Below, in pieces: positions 1 to 12,306 of a DNA stretch of 64,000 bases; position 1 is the stretch's first letter, and every line of letters begins with the position of its first letter. The stretch comes from Bombardia bombarda (taxonomy: Eukaryota > Ascomycota > Sordariomycetes > Sordariales > Lasiosphaeriaceae): contig JAULSR010000005.1 in assembly GCA_030512295.1 (NCBI GenBank), positions 806,001 to 870,000 on the forward strand. Direction: 5' to 3'. The translations under genes and the position numbers were made by a program. The notes under the pieces are model-generated. The model saw nothing but the letters and a program-made list of their open reading frames with translations. It made no database searches and was not told the origin of the DNA.

Positions 1-398
1 ATGGCCATGGCGATGCCCATGGCGGCGAGCCACGAGGTGAAGACGATGGTGTAGCGGTTCTCGCGGCCCCAGTCCATAAACTTCTTCATCTGCGACTCGG
101 TCGCGCGCGCCTCCTCCTGGGCGCGCTGCGTCATGTCGACGTACGAGTTCATGGGGTCGCGCGCCTTTTGGTAGTTTAGGCTGTAGCGCTCGGCCGTCAC
201 GATGGCGGCGAAGGTGCCCGACGACGTGACAAGGAAGGACCGGAAGGGGAGCGTGATGTTGCGGAAGGCCGGGTACCGCTTCGCCGCGAACACGACGCCG
301 GCGAGGCCGAGGGCCACGCCGATGGAGCCGCCAATGGCGCCGCCCTTGAGCACCTCATCGTAATGGGCCTTCTCCTCCTCTTTGCTGATGACCTTCAT
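1..398 (-). CDS. rcf2: Respiratory supercomplex factor 2 (Rcf2/HIG1-type), 3' end missing
   Basis: The ATG at 398 opens a frame that runs off the window edge after 132 codons. The N-terminus begins MKVISKEEEKAHYDEVLKGGAIGG, with a glycine/alanine-rich hydrophobic segment at about residues 20-40 and a second one near the truncation (SWLAAMGIAMA). A charged stretch with MTQRAQEEARATESQMKKF lies between them. This matches fungal Rcf2 (HIG1 family), a mitochondrial inner-membrane protein that associates with cytochrome c oxidase and stabilises III-IV supercomplexes. The family role is established knowledge; the assignment comes from the N-terminal motif and membrane layout. The purine-rich context before the ATG and the lack of an earlier in-frame Met support this start. 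The C-terminal part lies outside the window. The nearest upstream gene is more than 7 kb away and divergent. Confidence 0.78.
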   Translation of the reverse strand, partial: MKVISKEEEKAHYDEVLKGGAIGGSIGVALGLAGVVFAAKRYPAFRNITLPFRSFLVTSSGTFAAIVTAERYSLNYQKARDPMNSYVDMTQRAQEEARATESQMKKFMDWGRENRYTIVFTSWLAAMGIAMA

Positions 399-3300
399 GG
401 TGGATTAAGTGGGGGGAAAGTGAGGTGCGGGATAGGATATGGAGGGGCGGGTGGTGGTGGTGTTGCCGTGGTCGATGGCTGAATTCGATTACCGCGCACG
501 CGCAAAGTGAAGGTTCAAAGAACGGTGGGAATGTCCTTTATTTTTCTCTCTTGTTCGTCAAGGTAGACAAAATGGTCAATGCCTTCGGTACACCGTTAGT
601 AGTGGCGTGACGGATTGATCGAACGATGGATGTCGTCCTGAGTAAGGTACACTGAAACGGGGCCCGCCAAGCAAGAAATTGGCGACGATCGGGACTGGGG
701 TTAACTGATCGAGACTCCGATTTGACAGATCCGGATGATGATTCAATAACGACGTGAGCTGGTGTTGTGGTCGTTCGAGTTCTAACAAGGCGTCAATTGC
801 AATTGTTATATGATCGGGCCAATTCTACTGATGAGTGAGCTGTCGGAATGGTTTTCCACTGACAGTCGCGGGGGGTTTTTTTTTTTTTTTTTGCACCCGT
901 AGTCACTGCAATGGGTTCTCCTCGGGAAATATCGACCCGGGTCGTTCGGGGTCATGCCACTTGAGTAACTGCTACAAAATATCGGCCCTCTCCTGGGTTA
1001 CAGGGAATATGGTGACGTAACAGCTGGGCTTGCAAGTCGCTTCAGCGAATGAGGGGGGCTAGAGGATGATGGAGTAAATCCCGAGAGATTCCCGCCAGCA
1101 AGGCGTGCACGAGCCAAGACCCTAGATTTCAAGGGGAATTCAAGACGGGTCAGACGGTTTGTGCGCATGTGTGCCGGAGGATCCCGGCAAAAGACCGAAC
1201 GGTGAGTCGGTTTACTTTCCGTATTTTAGTTTTTGTGCTCCTACTTTCGCCATTCGGTCTGAGTTAGGCGCCATGTCGGGGGATTCAAGGCGTTGCAGGC
1301 TTGCAGACTTGCAGCACAGAAACAATGAAATGGAATATACCGGGACTTCAGGCACCAGCACCCAGTGCAGTCCGCTCTTTTGAGTTGCACTGTTACTGGA
1401 TTCTGAAATTAATGAATGGTGCATCTCCTCGGCCTATGCTGTCCATTCTTGTTTGTACAAACAGTTTGCTATGTCTCAGCCACACCAACTGCCGAGCTAG
1501 TGGCTTGTGCTCTGTACTTTTACGGCTCGTCTGGCCGTATGTACAGTATTTTAGCGACAAAGCGCTGCGCGGCTTGTGGTTTTATGGAAGAGCTGAAGCG
1601 TCATAGGCAGGGACCCACAGATGTTTGACTCAGGTAATAGTCTGCCTTGTCTGCTAGCCTGGGCGGATCGTCCCTCATTGCTAACGAAAGTCCATGGCGG
1701 TTTATTGTTAACCCAAGATTTATAATCTCGCTCAACATCCTCAACTGTCGGTTGTGGATTAGGTCACCCATTTTTGACGGCTTAGGCCACTGGCGGCGGC
1801 TGTACGTAAGAACCTCAAGCTAACTTCGTACATGGAGGTTATGGGTCCGTGCTTCTCGGTTCAAGCCCACATGCCGTGAGTTCGCTAAGTGTAGTTCCCA
1901 GGTTGTTAATCGGATTTGGCCGACTGGTTCAGGTTAGCCAGCCAGAACCGCCCAATTTCAGTCCATGGTCGAGTTTGTCATTATGTGTATGTGTTCATGT
2001 ACGTGCTGTCGTCGCTTACACACAAAGGCATGTAAAGGCGACCTGCTGCGGCACACTCGTCACTTCGTAACCTGCACGAGCTAGCGAATATACGGTAGTG
2101 CCACCCACACAAACGTTCCCAGTCCTCAGATAGGTCGAGGAGGTCGCTACTGCAAGTACTATTCTGATTATGCCGGATTAAAGCGGCCGCTTTGCGATTT
2201 TGGTAATATGGTACAACTGAGCAGTGAGGGCTGCGCTCATGTGCATATCGTAGCTGCGACAGACTCCGTAATCCAGAGGATATGATAAATGAGTGCAGCT
2301 AGTGCGCCGGGTACCTTATTTCGGTTGTCTTTCCCACAGCGTCGTGTGGTGGAGTTGGGCTGACGAGAACCTCGGTGGAACTGCGGACTGCTGTCGACTG
2401 AGTCGTGTTTATTATGTACTTTACTGCTAGCGACCCCTCAACTATTTTGAAACGCACTCGACCGCCAAGTCTTTATGCGTTCAAGTCGTTTCACCTGGTT
2501 CAACATGACTACCCGGCATCCAGAATCAGAAAAGACGGTGTGTTTACTTGGGAATGCGTGGTTCGCGTCGGCTGTTGGCCTGCTCGTTGCTCGAGACGTT
2601 GAAACTGCCGGTGGTGCGCCCAGCCGCCAACTAGAGCCGTAAGAGCCCCCCAACACGCCTTTTGGGCGACCTGACGCGGGCGGCGCGGCGAATTGAGTTT
2701 GGGCTGGGGAGGTCGTCCAGAACTCTTCTGGAAGGTACAGTTCTGGAAGGTGGCGCTCAGACACTGCCAGGGGTTGGGCCCCATCCGCATCCGCCAACCG
2801 CGTCGTCCACTGAGCCACCCCACCGGGACTCGCCTCCGGTATGGACAGGGGTTTGAGGTGCTAGCCGTCATCAGTGCACCTGCTCCCAAGGTCGTGAGGA
2901 GCGAGTGTTCAAAGGGCCGATATTGGAAACCGTTCAAAGCAGGATGTTGTGGTGCTGGTATCCTATCACTATTTCCAAGGGAAAAAAGCACAGTTTTCTA
3001 CTGGCGATGGCAAGTGACCAGTTGAAAAGGAAAAAAGAAAAACGGGTTGCCCTAAGATAAATCGAGATAAATTATCCCGCACGGAAGAAAGCCATGTGTT
3101 GAAGTCGTAATTAATTTCGGCAGCCAACCGCTGCAGCCGCGTCTAGAGATCAGCTACACAGTGCGAATGTCGGTGCGACCCCATTTTACCCGCTGGTGAG
3201 GTTTGGCTTGGGGGGCTAACCCCTAAGGTACGTTCACCTCCTGGCGATCATAGCGGAGTTGTCGCCGTCCTCCGGCAAGTGGAAGAGGGCAGCGTGGGAG

Positions 3301-6300
3301 CTTGCACAGGTGATAGCCATTTGATGCAAGCCTGCCTCCATGCCAAAGGTAAGGTACGGACGGACGCGAGGGATGGCATCTGGTGGAGCAGACGCTGATT
3401 TGTTCGCTGGTCGCAGATCGCCAAATGGATGAACAAGTCGGATTTCCAGCAACAGACAAGCCGCCGCGTGGTTTCGAGAGTCGAAACAGCTAGACGTCAT
3501 GTTGGATGCCCGGAGTTGCCACGGCCAAGTCTTCAACTTGAGCGGAACGACACTCGAACTAGCTAATGGCTTATTCTCATAAATGGGGCTCTCGGTGTAC
3601 ACGAGATGTGTGATAGGCGATAAGTGGAAGTGATGTGCATGAAACCGATGATAACATTACGAGCGACGGACGTGATCGAGATGGCGTGCAGGTCTGGACA
3701 AGAAGTCCGCGAGACACTGACGACATGCAAACCAGGGAGCAGGCGCTAGGACGATAATTCATCGTGCATCTCGACGTTGCAGTTGCATGCCGCCTGGGTA
3801 CTGTACAGGACAGAGATAGGCGGGGAGGCTCTGCTGTGATCTGCTTTGCCAACTCTCAATGAGAAAATGAGATCAATGTTCGACTCTTGCCTGCCGTTCC
3901 TCTTTCCCTCGAGATGGATCTCCCACTTAACTGTGTTAGCTTATGGAGTTGTCCCACTCGTCTCAATCACGAAGCGCAATCGTCACTTCGCTTGTCTTTC
4001 TAACACTTGAATGGTCGCCATTTGCGTCATAGTACCAGACAATAGAGATGGGCTCGAGAGACAAGACGGTTGCACGGCCCCGTTTTCCATGCGAACGCTG
4101 CGCCGACGATCCAGAGGTTGGCATGATGGTCTTCAATGACCACCTGCCAAGAGGAAATACTAATGCCCGTTTGCCCGCCTGGTCGGTAGCTATGCACACG
4201 GGTGGAGACCGAATAAAGGCTGGACTGTTAACTTATAATTACCTAGGGCATCAGCCAACGACCATAGCGTTATAACTAGCAACCATTCGCATACATACAC
4301 GCCTGCCTACTTAACTCTAGAGTGGTTATCAGCATCCCCTGAGCCTCAGCGGTACTACCTACGCATTATCAACCTTGCCGTTGCCGAGCCACGCTGGTTT
4401 GGCTTACAAGGCTCTCCTAGCACTGCAGTCCCAACGGTGGAGCGTCGACGAGCACGCATACAGTACGTGTAGGAGTGTCCGTATGATACTGCCATCGTGT
4501 TTCCAGCGCAGCCGCGTGGGGATACATACCTAAGGTAGGTAGTCTCGAGACAGTATAGTCCCCGAACCAGCGAGGCTGCTCGTCTCCTATCAAGCATCCT
4601 CTCCTGTCCCTTGGCCGGTACTTGCTTTGTTTCCCCTCTCCCCCATCCCCCCCTTTCCCCCCACTTAGTCGCCGACTGTTAATTGCTTGTGCAACGTAAA
4701 GAGGGGGTTAGATCGAGATGGCATACGAACATGAATCCATAGAGGAGGCTTGTTGTTTCCAGATCTGCGATTGCATGGGAGGGAGGTCCAGGAGAATGAT
4801 TGAGATGTTGGGGCTTACCAAACGACGGCTCTACAAAAGCTTGATGAAGCCCGAACAAATACCCCCATTGCTGCCGTGATGCGTCTGCCCATTTGTCCTG
4901 GCGGTGGGCGGTTAACCATGGCAGACGCGTACGCGGTTCCAGCTCCAACTCGAGCTCCAGCTGCCCTAGGGCTGGCTGATTTCACCAAGATCGCTCTGCT
5001 TGTAGGTTTTGGGGGCGCCGAGTCAGTTGCGGCGGGCGTTGTGGGATGGGCGTTGTGGGCGCTGTGGGCGCTGTGGGCGTTGTGGGCGTTAGCCAGCGAA
5101 CCTCCTCAGCCTGTCCTAGAAGACAGACGTGCAGCCTTATTTCAAGTGGCAACCTTGGAGCGGAGTCATCGGTACCCATGAGTTCACTCACCGACACCAT
5201 GACCGTTAAAAGGCCGCTAGCGGGGCGCGCCTGGGCGTCCGTGCCAGCAAACGCCTCGACTTTCCACACACAAAGACACACCTCATCAAGCTACTAGGGC
5301 AAACGCCTTCGTTTCCTCCGGCGCCGACAGCAAACTACGTCGCACTACGTCGCGCACCAACGGTCAAGACGTTGCAGCAGCAGGCGCTCGAGGCGGGCGT
5401 GTGAGAGGACATGCTCTCCTTTATTATACCCAAGGTACCTAGTGTTCAGACAGATTTTAGGTTGGCGAACGAAGGAGGTCGTGCGGCAGCTTCAGGTGGT
5501 CGCGGAACTGAGGCGCCAAGGTTTATAACGGGCAGGGGCCCTCCACTCCTGCCTAACATGCCCTTGCTCGTTTTTTAAGATTCACATGGCAGCAACGTTC
5601 TGTCTTGCATGAGGTGCTAGCCACTTCGTACCTCACCAGCCAAACTTTCGTCGGCATAGAACATAGGTAGAGGTACCTTGGGGGTAAATACCACGATAGA
5701 GATGGTAGGTACCTACCTAGTGATGAATGAACTTTGTAGAAAGCCCAGGCATCCAGACGTAATACATGGGTGCGTGTTGAGACAGGAGGTTTGTCCAGTC
5801 GAGCCAGTGCACATCCGCCACTGTTCAGGGTATGGACGGTACATCCAATGCAGTGTGAGGTACCTGGGATCGTCCTACAGTCCCACTGTTCCACGGACGA
5901 CAGGCGCACAGTGCACGAGTCCAAAGCCACAGCGCGCCCAGAGCCTCCCCTGTCTCGATCCGAAATTCACACCCACCTGGCAACCCCAGACGTTGCTGGC
6001 GAGAAGGTACCGCTCTCTTTTGTTTTTTGGGCGCCCATTCCGCAAAAGGGCGACTCGCTTCTCTAAGGGGTTGGACGATCGAGGAGACCAGAGCTAGCTA
6101 AGCTAGATGCCTCACTGACGGGCCATGAGAGCCTGAGAAGGGTTGTTGCTAACTGTGTCATGGATGTCGGTGCCCGCGCCAGCGACATATCTTGGGCGAA
6201 TTCCCACGCTCCGAGTTGACCTTGCACACAGCATCCACAGTACATATTCCCATTTTGTCGTATCCATCGTCTACCGTTCGCCGTGTTCGCCGTCGCGGAC

Positions 6301-7605
6301 ACCGTCAACAGTCACTCACCATCACTTGTCACCCCCGACACAGCTTCCGACGCGCCTCGTTGCTTGCCGTGCGCCTCCAGCATAGTTCCTGTTCTAGGTT
6401 ACACTTTACGTACCTCTTAGGGTTCGACCTTGACAACTCGCCGAGCCACACAAAGTATCGGTACCCCATTACATACTTTCGAGAGTTTATCGGCTTGTCC
6501 GTCTGCTGTCACTGGTCTGATACCCCGACAGGAGCCGTTCCAGTTCCGAACGCCAAAATCACCATCAATCCATCTCACCCACTGACAGAAAGGACAACCT
6601 GCAGACCAACTTCGGATAGTTGGTTGACTCTGTTGCTGGGCGACTACCTACCTACCTACCACCTACACGCACTGCTACTTAGCCTGCTGAAGCCCAAGGC
6701 TTTCACCACCCATCCTGGTAGGCAGACCATCTTAGTCATTTCCAGCGCTGGCCCACCTATCCTTACTCTCCCCATCTGCCCTGCTCTCCCATGCTCCCCT
6801 GCCCCCTGATCCCTACACAGCGCGCTACACCATTGCACTAAAAGACACCCCTGGGCGACTCGGCGCGGTGGACCTCTGGAGCGGAACCACGGCCGTTTCT
6901 CATGTCACAGCATGCCCAACGTGCGCGCTTCAAACCGCCCCGACGAGAGCTCATTGTTGCAAATTAACACGGCATGTTTTCTAACGTGATCGCGCAGGTC
7001 GGTATCGCTTCAGATTTCTGTCTTTCGCCCTGTGGCCAGGTCGACGTGCGTCACTGGCAGTGCCCACTACTTCGGCAGCCCAGCCCTTCTATCCACACTG
7101 GGTCGCTCCTGCCATGAGACGCTCCCTGAAGTGGTTTAATCCGAGCACCAGTACCGAGCCTGCGGAGCCCACCGCTGGCGCTGGTCGAATTATTTGTTAT
7201 CGCGCATCCGCATCGTCTCCAGCTCTTGCCTCTGGGGACAGGGACCGCTCGCCCGCCTCTGCGTCCGCTGATTCGCCTTCCTCCCTCAACCACTCTTCGC
7301 GCTCGCCGTCCCCAGCACCCCAGCCGGCGACTCCCAGTTCGCCAGTCCTCGGTCGCTCCTTTCCTTGCAAACCACCCGCCACTACCTCCTCCAAGCCGAT
7401 TCCCATTTCGCCGCCGGCTGCTCGTAACTCTGCCTCCGCATCCCCTTCCGCAGCTTCCCACGCCAGTCACCACTACATCGACGGCATCGGCTTCGACGGC
7501 ATCGGCTTTGCGACTGACAGCGACCCCCTCTTCGACGAACGCCCAGATCTCTTCATCACTTTCACTAACCCAGCCCACCTAGTCGATCAAGACCAAGATC
7601 TCGAC
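399..7605. other. Gene-poor 7.2-kb divergent intergenic region
   Basis: I see no open frame here with conserved motifs or plausible exon structure; the longest frames are low-complexity or overlap each other on both strands. Visible structure: a T17 run at 876-892, four 9-bp GTGGGCGYT units at 5055-5090, a 14-bp perfect palindrome (GGTAGGTACCTACC) at 5704-5717, several further AGGTACCT-type sites around 5430-5870, and an ACCT run near 6646-6660. From about 7060 the sequence is C-rich and stop-poor in several frames, and is probably the 5' leader or N-terminal extension of the SFP1-like gene. The region is likely the large promoter/5'UTR of that regulator plus the rcf2 promoter. Confidence 0.5.
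5055..5090. repeat. 9-bp minisatellite, four copies
   Basis: Four consecutive units of GTGGGCGCT/GTGGGCGTT are visible. A related partial unit precedes them. No coding role is apparent. Confidence 0.8.
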
Positions 7606-9670
7606 ATGACCACAGGGCCTAATTTTGACTCGGCCATGGGCCGCAGTCGTCACGACTCGTTTGTCAGCGCCGGTGCGAAGCCCATCTCCATGGCCAACCC
7701 CAACCGCGACCACGCAAATCGCGGCCGCCGCGAGAGCCTGGCCGGCAGCATGATGGGTGGAATGAGCTGGGGAGGCGTCTCTGTCGGCAGCTTTATTAGA
7801 GAAGAGTAAGTTAAATCGCCGTCAACATTCCCCCTTCATCTCCTTTCCTCCTTTTTTGGTCCCTTTTGTCGCGTGCTCGTGCTCGCGGTACCCGGCTGCA
7901 TTTGGTCTCGTGCCAGTCGCAACGGCGTCTTCGGTTTCTCATCTCAAATTGTTCATCGGTCAGCGGCGGCGGCGGGTCTCCCGTGCCCGTGCCGCGCCGT
8001 CGCGCCCAACCCCCGTTCCCGAGCTAATGTGCCCGTACTGTGTTAGTATGATGATGACCGGAACATCGCCTTACCTCACCCACCAGTCCCCATCGTTTCA
8101 TTCGAACTCTTACATCCCCAAGCTGGAGGCCAACTTCATGCGCGACTTCACCTGCTGCGATAGGACGTGGCCGACGCTGCATGATCTTCTCCAGCACTAT
8201 GAAGAGAACCACCACGCCGCAGCCACCCCCTCCACCGCCTCAAGGAATTTGGATCCATTCGGCGGCGGTGTAACCCAAGGCAATGCTCGGGGCTCCACCA
8301 ACAGGGCCGCACCCTCGGCGCCGTCGGCTGGCAGAGCGCAACAGTCGACTCAGCCGATGCAAGGGTACCAGCAGCCGCGCCAGATGGGCAATATCGGTGT
8401 CGCAGGTATGGATTTTGGTGGTCTCGGGCAAATGATGCGCCAACAGCCGGCTACCGTGCAGAAGTCGAACCAGATGTCTCACATGAACGACGATATGGAT
8501 GCTGTCGGTGACATGGAGATGGACGAGACCGTCGGCCTCATGGATATGGACGATAGTCAGCGCATTCAACAAACTCGCCAGCTCTTTGGCCAGCAACAGC
8601 GACCGCAGTTGCATCTCAACAGCGCTCTTCCACATCAAGCCCTTCGCACATCTCAACCCCCTACTCCCGCTGCCGCCAGCTTCGGATTTCAGAACAACCC
8701 CACAGTGTCTTCGGTCAATACGCCTACCCTAACGACGCAGCAAGGATTGCCACAGCGCGGCCAGTTTTCGCAGGATAACGATGATAATGACGACGAGATT
8801 CCGGGCATGCCTATGAAGATGAACATGGGCAACATGAACTTGAATGGGAATCAGCTTGGGGGACTCACCTTTGGTACTCTAGGGACAATTGACGATCCTG
8901 CTAAGCGACTCTATAGCCCAGGCGGTACAACCCAGATGACAAGCCAGCAGCGGGCGTTTGACCAGCAGTTACAGATGCAGCAGCAGTTGCAACAGCACTT
9001 GCAGTCGATGAACTTGGATCTGAGCCAGCTCCCCGCCGGCACAGATCCCGCACTGTTGCTGCAGCAAATGAGCGCGTTGATGATACCCCCAAGCGAAGAA
9101 CACAAGCCTTTTAGGTGTCCTGTCATCGGTTGTGAGAAAGCCTACAAAAATCAAAACGGTCTCAAGTAAGCCAATTTCTCTTCATCACGCCATTCTTTTT
9201 TTTTTGCTCATTTAGCTTTTTCGGACTGAAAAACCCCATTTTCTGCCCGAGGACCCACTGACAATTGGACTCAGGTACCACAAAACGCATGGGCACTCGA
9301 CCCAGCAGCTTCACGAAAACGGGGATGGCACATTTTCAATCGTCAATCCCGAGACCAGTGCCCCTTATCCAGGCACTCTGGGTATGGAGAAGGAAAAGCC
9401 ATTCAAGTGCGAAGTCTGTGGAAAGCGGTACAAGAACTTGAACGGTCTCAAATACGTAAGCAACCCACCTCATGCGGATAATCAACACATTCAAATGCAT
9501 CATCATGTACTAACATGCGGGAAATTTAGCACAAGCAACATTCGCCCATGTGTGATCCCGAAATGAGGGCTCAGCATCAAACTCTTCTATCCACCATGAT
9601 GGCCAACCCCGCCACCCTACTTGCTATGCAACAAGGGCTGCCGAATATCAATGAAGACGGCATGATGTAG
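7606..9670 (+). CDS. sfp1: SFP1-like C2H2 zinc-finger transcription regulator
   Basis: Four exons are inferred: 7606-7805, 8047-9165, 9275-9455, 9530-9670, with GT/AG introns of 241, 109 and 74 bp. The joints read GSFIRED|MMMTGTSPY, NGLK|YHKTHGH and NGLKY|HKQHSPMC. The N-terminus carries the conserved block RRESLAGSMMGGMSWGGVSVGSFIRED, followed by a degenerate finger (FTCCDRTWPTLHDLLQHYEENH), a Gln/Met-rich middle, an acidic patch (DNDDNDDEIPGMP), and two C-terminal C2H2 fingers with the split-finger arrangement (FRCPVIGCEKAYKNQNGLKYHKTHGH and FKCEVCGKRYKNLNGLKYHKQH). This is the layout of fungal Sfp1-type regulators, which in yeast link TOR signalling to ribosome biogenesis and cell size. 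The frame is open upstream to an ATG at 7060 (182 extra Ser/Pro/Ala-rich codons). I prefer 7606, where conserved-looking sequence begins, but the longer start is possible. Confidence 0.82.
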
Positions 9671-12306
9671 GACACCTCCGTTTCTTGATAAACCGGCTGG
9701 CCCCGAATATCGTTCAACTAGGAAAGATTGGAGCAACAGCAGAGGAATGGCCGATACGTCGATTCAAGATACTGCCGGGAGTGGCGGAACCTGGCATAGT
9801 TTTATCACCATTGCCTCTTCCCGGAATGCACTCCTCTCCGCCTGCCCACCATATAGACCAGTCACGCCGATGACTGGCGCTTGAAGGACTGGCGCTTTGT
9901 GTGCCGCCATCACGTCAGCTCCTTCAGCATCCGCCGTTTTCTGTTAACTGGGCTCGGAATCTTCGCGCATTTTACTACAGCATCTCTATCCGGCGTTTTC
10001 CTTCATATTAATGGTTCTTTGTTTTTTCTGTTTGTTTTATGTTTTCTTTTGCATCAAAAGTAGTAGCGAGGGGAAACCGGATCGTTTGTGCCTGACAGAG
10101 TTGTCAAAACATATACCCCGAGCATAGAGTTGGACCTCTCAGACTGATACCCCACTACCACATTTGTTGTGAATCGGCCGCCTCTATGGAAGATTATGGC
10201 ATCTTTTGTACGCGGCTGGCTCACAAAACTTTGTGGATCGATTGCCTTTGCTCTGATTTCTCACATTTTTGTCCTTTTCTGTTTCAGTTAGATGTTTCTT
10301 GGGCTGCGCTGGGTTGCGTGTCGTGCCTCGTTATTCCCCCCCTTTCAGGGAGTGAGGAGGTGACGGGCTCATTGTATTTTGTCTTTATTTCTGCTCTAAC
10401 CCTTGTCATGATTACAATCGTCGATCACCCATCCAACTTCACCCTTATCACAACCAGGCAACCACTTGGCGAGACGACAATGGAGGTTATACTTTTAGAG
10501 GCGGAGAGACAGGGAGAGAGACAAGTGGGAGAGTGGGCAGAGGGTCGAGAGACAAGAAAACTGAAGCAGTAATAGGAGACGGAGAGAGTGAGAGAGTCGG
10601 GGATTCGTGATCGAGGACCAAGACGGGAAGATGATGAAAAAAAAGAGCGAAGTCACGAAATCTTAGACACGGGCTTGGACGCGGAACTGCTAAGCTGGCT
10701 TGATAAAAGCTGCTTCCCGGTCAGGACGAGGAGGGGAAGCAGGAAAAAGGAGAGGAGAGGTTTCCGGGGTCAGGAAAAGCAAGCGAGCACATACATTTTT
10801 CACGCACTGCATATACTCAGGCGCATCCACTCGTTTTTTAATGTTAATCAGTCAGCGGTGGTGGCAGTTGGCAGTAGTTGGGTACAGTTGGTTAGGGTGG
10901 GTGGTCTCTTCGAGGGAAAGTGGAAAGGTTAAAAAAAGGTGGCATAGACAAGAGGATGGCTGGATTGGTTGGGTGGTTGGGCTGGGTGGCGTTGCATTTC
11001 GAGTTTTTGTTACATTTCATTGCTTTCCGTTTCCATTGCTGGGTGCTGTTGCTTTTATACTGTCATTTTCATGCCTCTGGCTCGTGATCTGTCTGGATCT
11101 ATTTGAGCTGGGGCATGAGTTTTCTGAGCGCTGTGTCTGGAAGATGTGGTTTGCTTGCTTGCTGTTTCTTTTTGTGGCTGGATGGTTGGTTGATTTGACT
11201 GCGTGTTTTTTTTTTTTTTGGTTTAGGGAAAATAAAAGCGTGTGATTGTTGTTCTTTACTCTGCTCTCCTCTCACTCTCATGGTTCGTTTATGGGCGGGC
11301 TGGATTAAAGTGAGAGAAAAGTAAATGTATGTTGCTCTCCGCTTTTTTCGTGAGATTTGTCCCAGTCTAGTAGGGGTGGGTGGTTCGGTAATTGATGATG
11401 TCGTTTATCGTGTCAGAGAGGAAGAGAAAAAGACATTTAGGTGATTTGTTTATCTGTCTTGGACTTGGTTGCTTAGGGGTTTCTTAATATTTGCTCATCC
11501 TCGTCAATGTCGTCGTCGTCGTCGTTATTGTTGTTGTTGACGTTGTCATTATCCACCAGGGACTGCTCTCAGAATCGTTATGGGTGTTTTGGTCGGGAAA
11601 AGCAGATTGTCGTTTATCAGAAACACGAGAAAACTAGAGCAGAGAGAGATGAAGTGTTTTATTGTAGGTTGCAGCGAGGGGCACACACTAGGTAGGTACT
11701 TTATGTACCGGTCCCAAACCAACAGCTCTCAAAGACCGTAGGAACATATTGCAACATATTCTTGGACATTGTTGTATCATAGACCTGCTTGCACAGATCC
11801 CTAAAGAAGTTATTGGTGATAAAGGTTTTCCTAAAACTGCTGTGCCCCTACAAGAGCAGCTCTTTTGTACGCAAATGGTACATACGGCCATAGATAGTGG
11901 AAAACTCGGCATCCCGTCCGCTCTGCCCTAGATAAGCCACTAATCGCCAGACTAGTAGTTGGGTCGGTGACGACCAGCGAATCCCTGGTGCTGTATGTTT
12001 TTGTTTGTTTTGCCTATTTTCTTTTACCCTTTTTTTTAAACTCGCAAGATTCTGGTTTGAACATGACTGATAGTATTTCATGTCCCCTCCTGTTATTCAC
12101 AGTTTCACACAGCCTTGCTTCATTGAACGCTTGCGTGGACCTTGCTGCGGGGTCGGGTGCAAGTAAATGCGACCGTGGGTTTCGTTCACCCCACATCCCC
12201 CACCTTCCCGGACACGGGCATCAACCTGGGACCTGGAACCTAGCATCATAGGGTCCACTGCCCGCCTTTAACCACGACAACCTCAATCCATCTACACCTC
12301 ACAAAC
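9671..12306. other. Intergenic: SFP1 3' side and ARC19 promoter
   Basis: No coding region is supported. The stretch is rich in T and G runs (10.0-11.6 kb), contains a GTC/GTT microsatellite near 11506-11540, and has CT-rich sequence before ARC19. Short frames here have no recognisable domains and no consistent splice signals. Confidence 0.5.

Noticed and set aside
2438..2991. Overlapping minus-strand frames of 126 and 160 codons
   Set aside because: No domain, two overlapping frames of equal quality, and composition typical of non-coding sequence.
6192..6809. 205-codon frame in the SFP1 upstream region
   Set aside because: Low-complexity Ser/Thr/Pro/Leu composition without motifs or a plausible gene structure.
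7051..7578. 175-codon minus-strand frame opposite the SFP1 leader
   Set aside because: Arises because the C-rich strand lacks stops in several frames; Arg/Gly-rich and unlike any family.
10186..11245. Several frames of 110-180 codons after the SFP1-like gene
   Set aside because: Hydrophobic or basic strings from T-rich and GA-rich sequence; no conserved motif.
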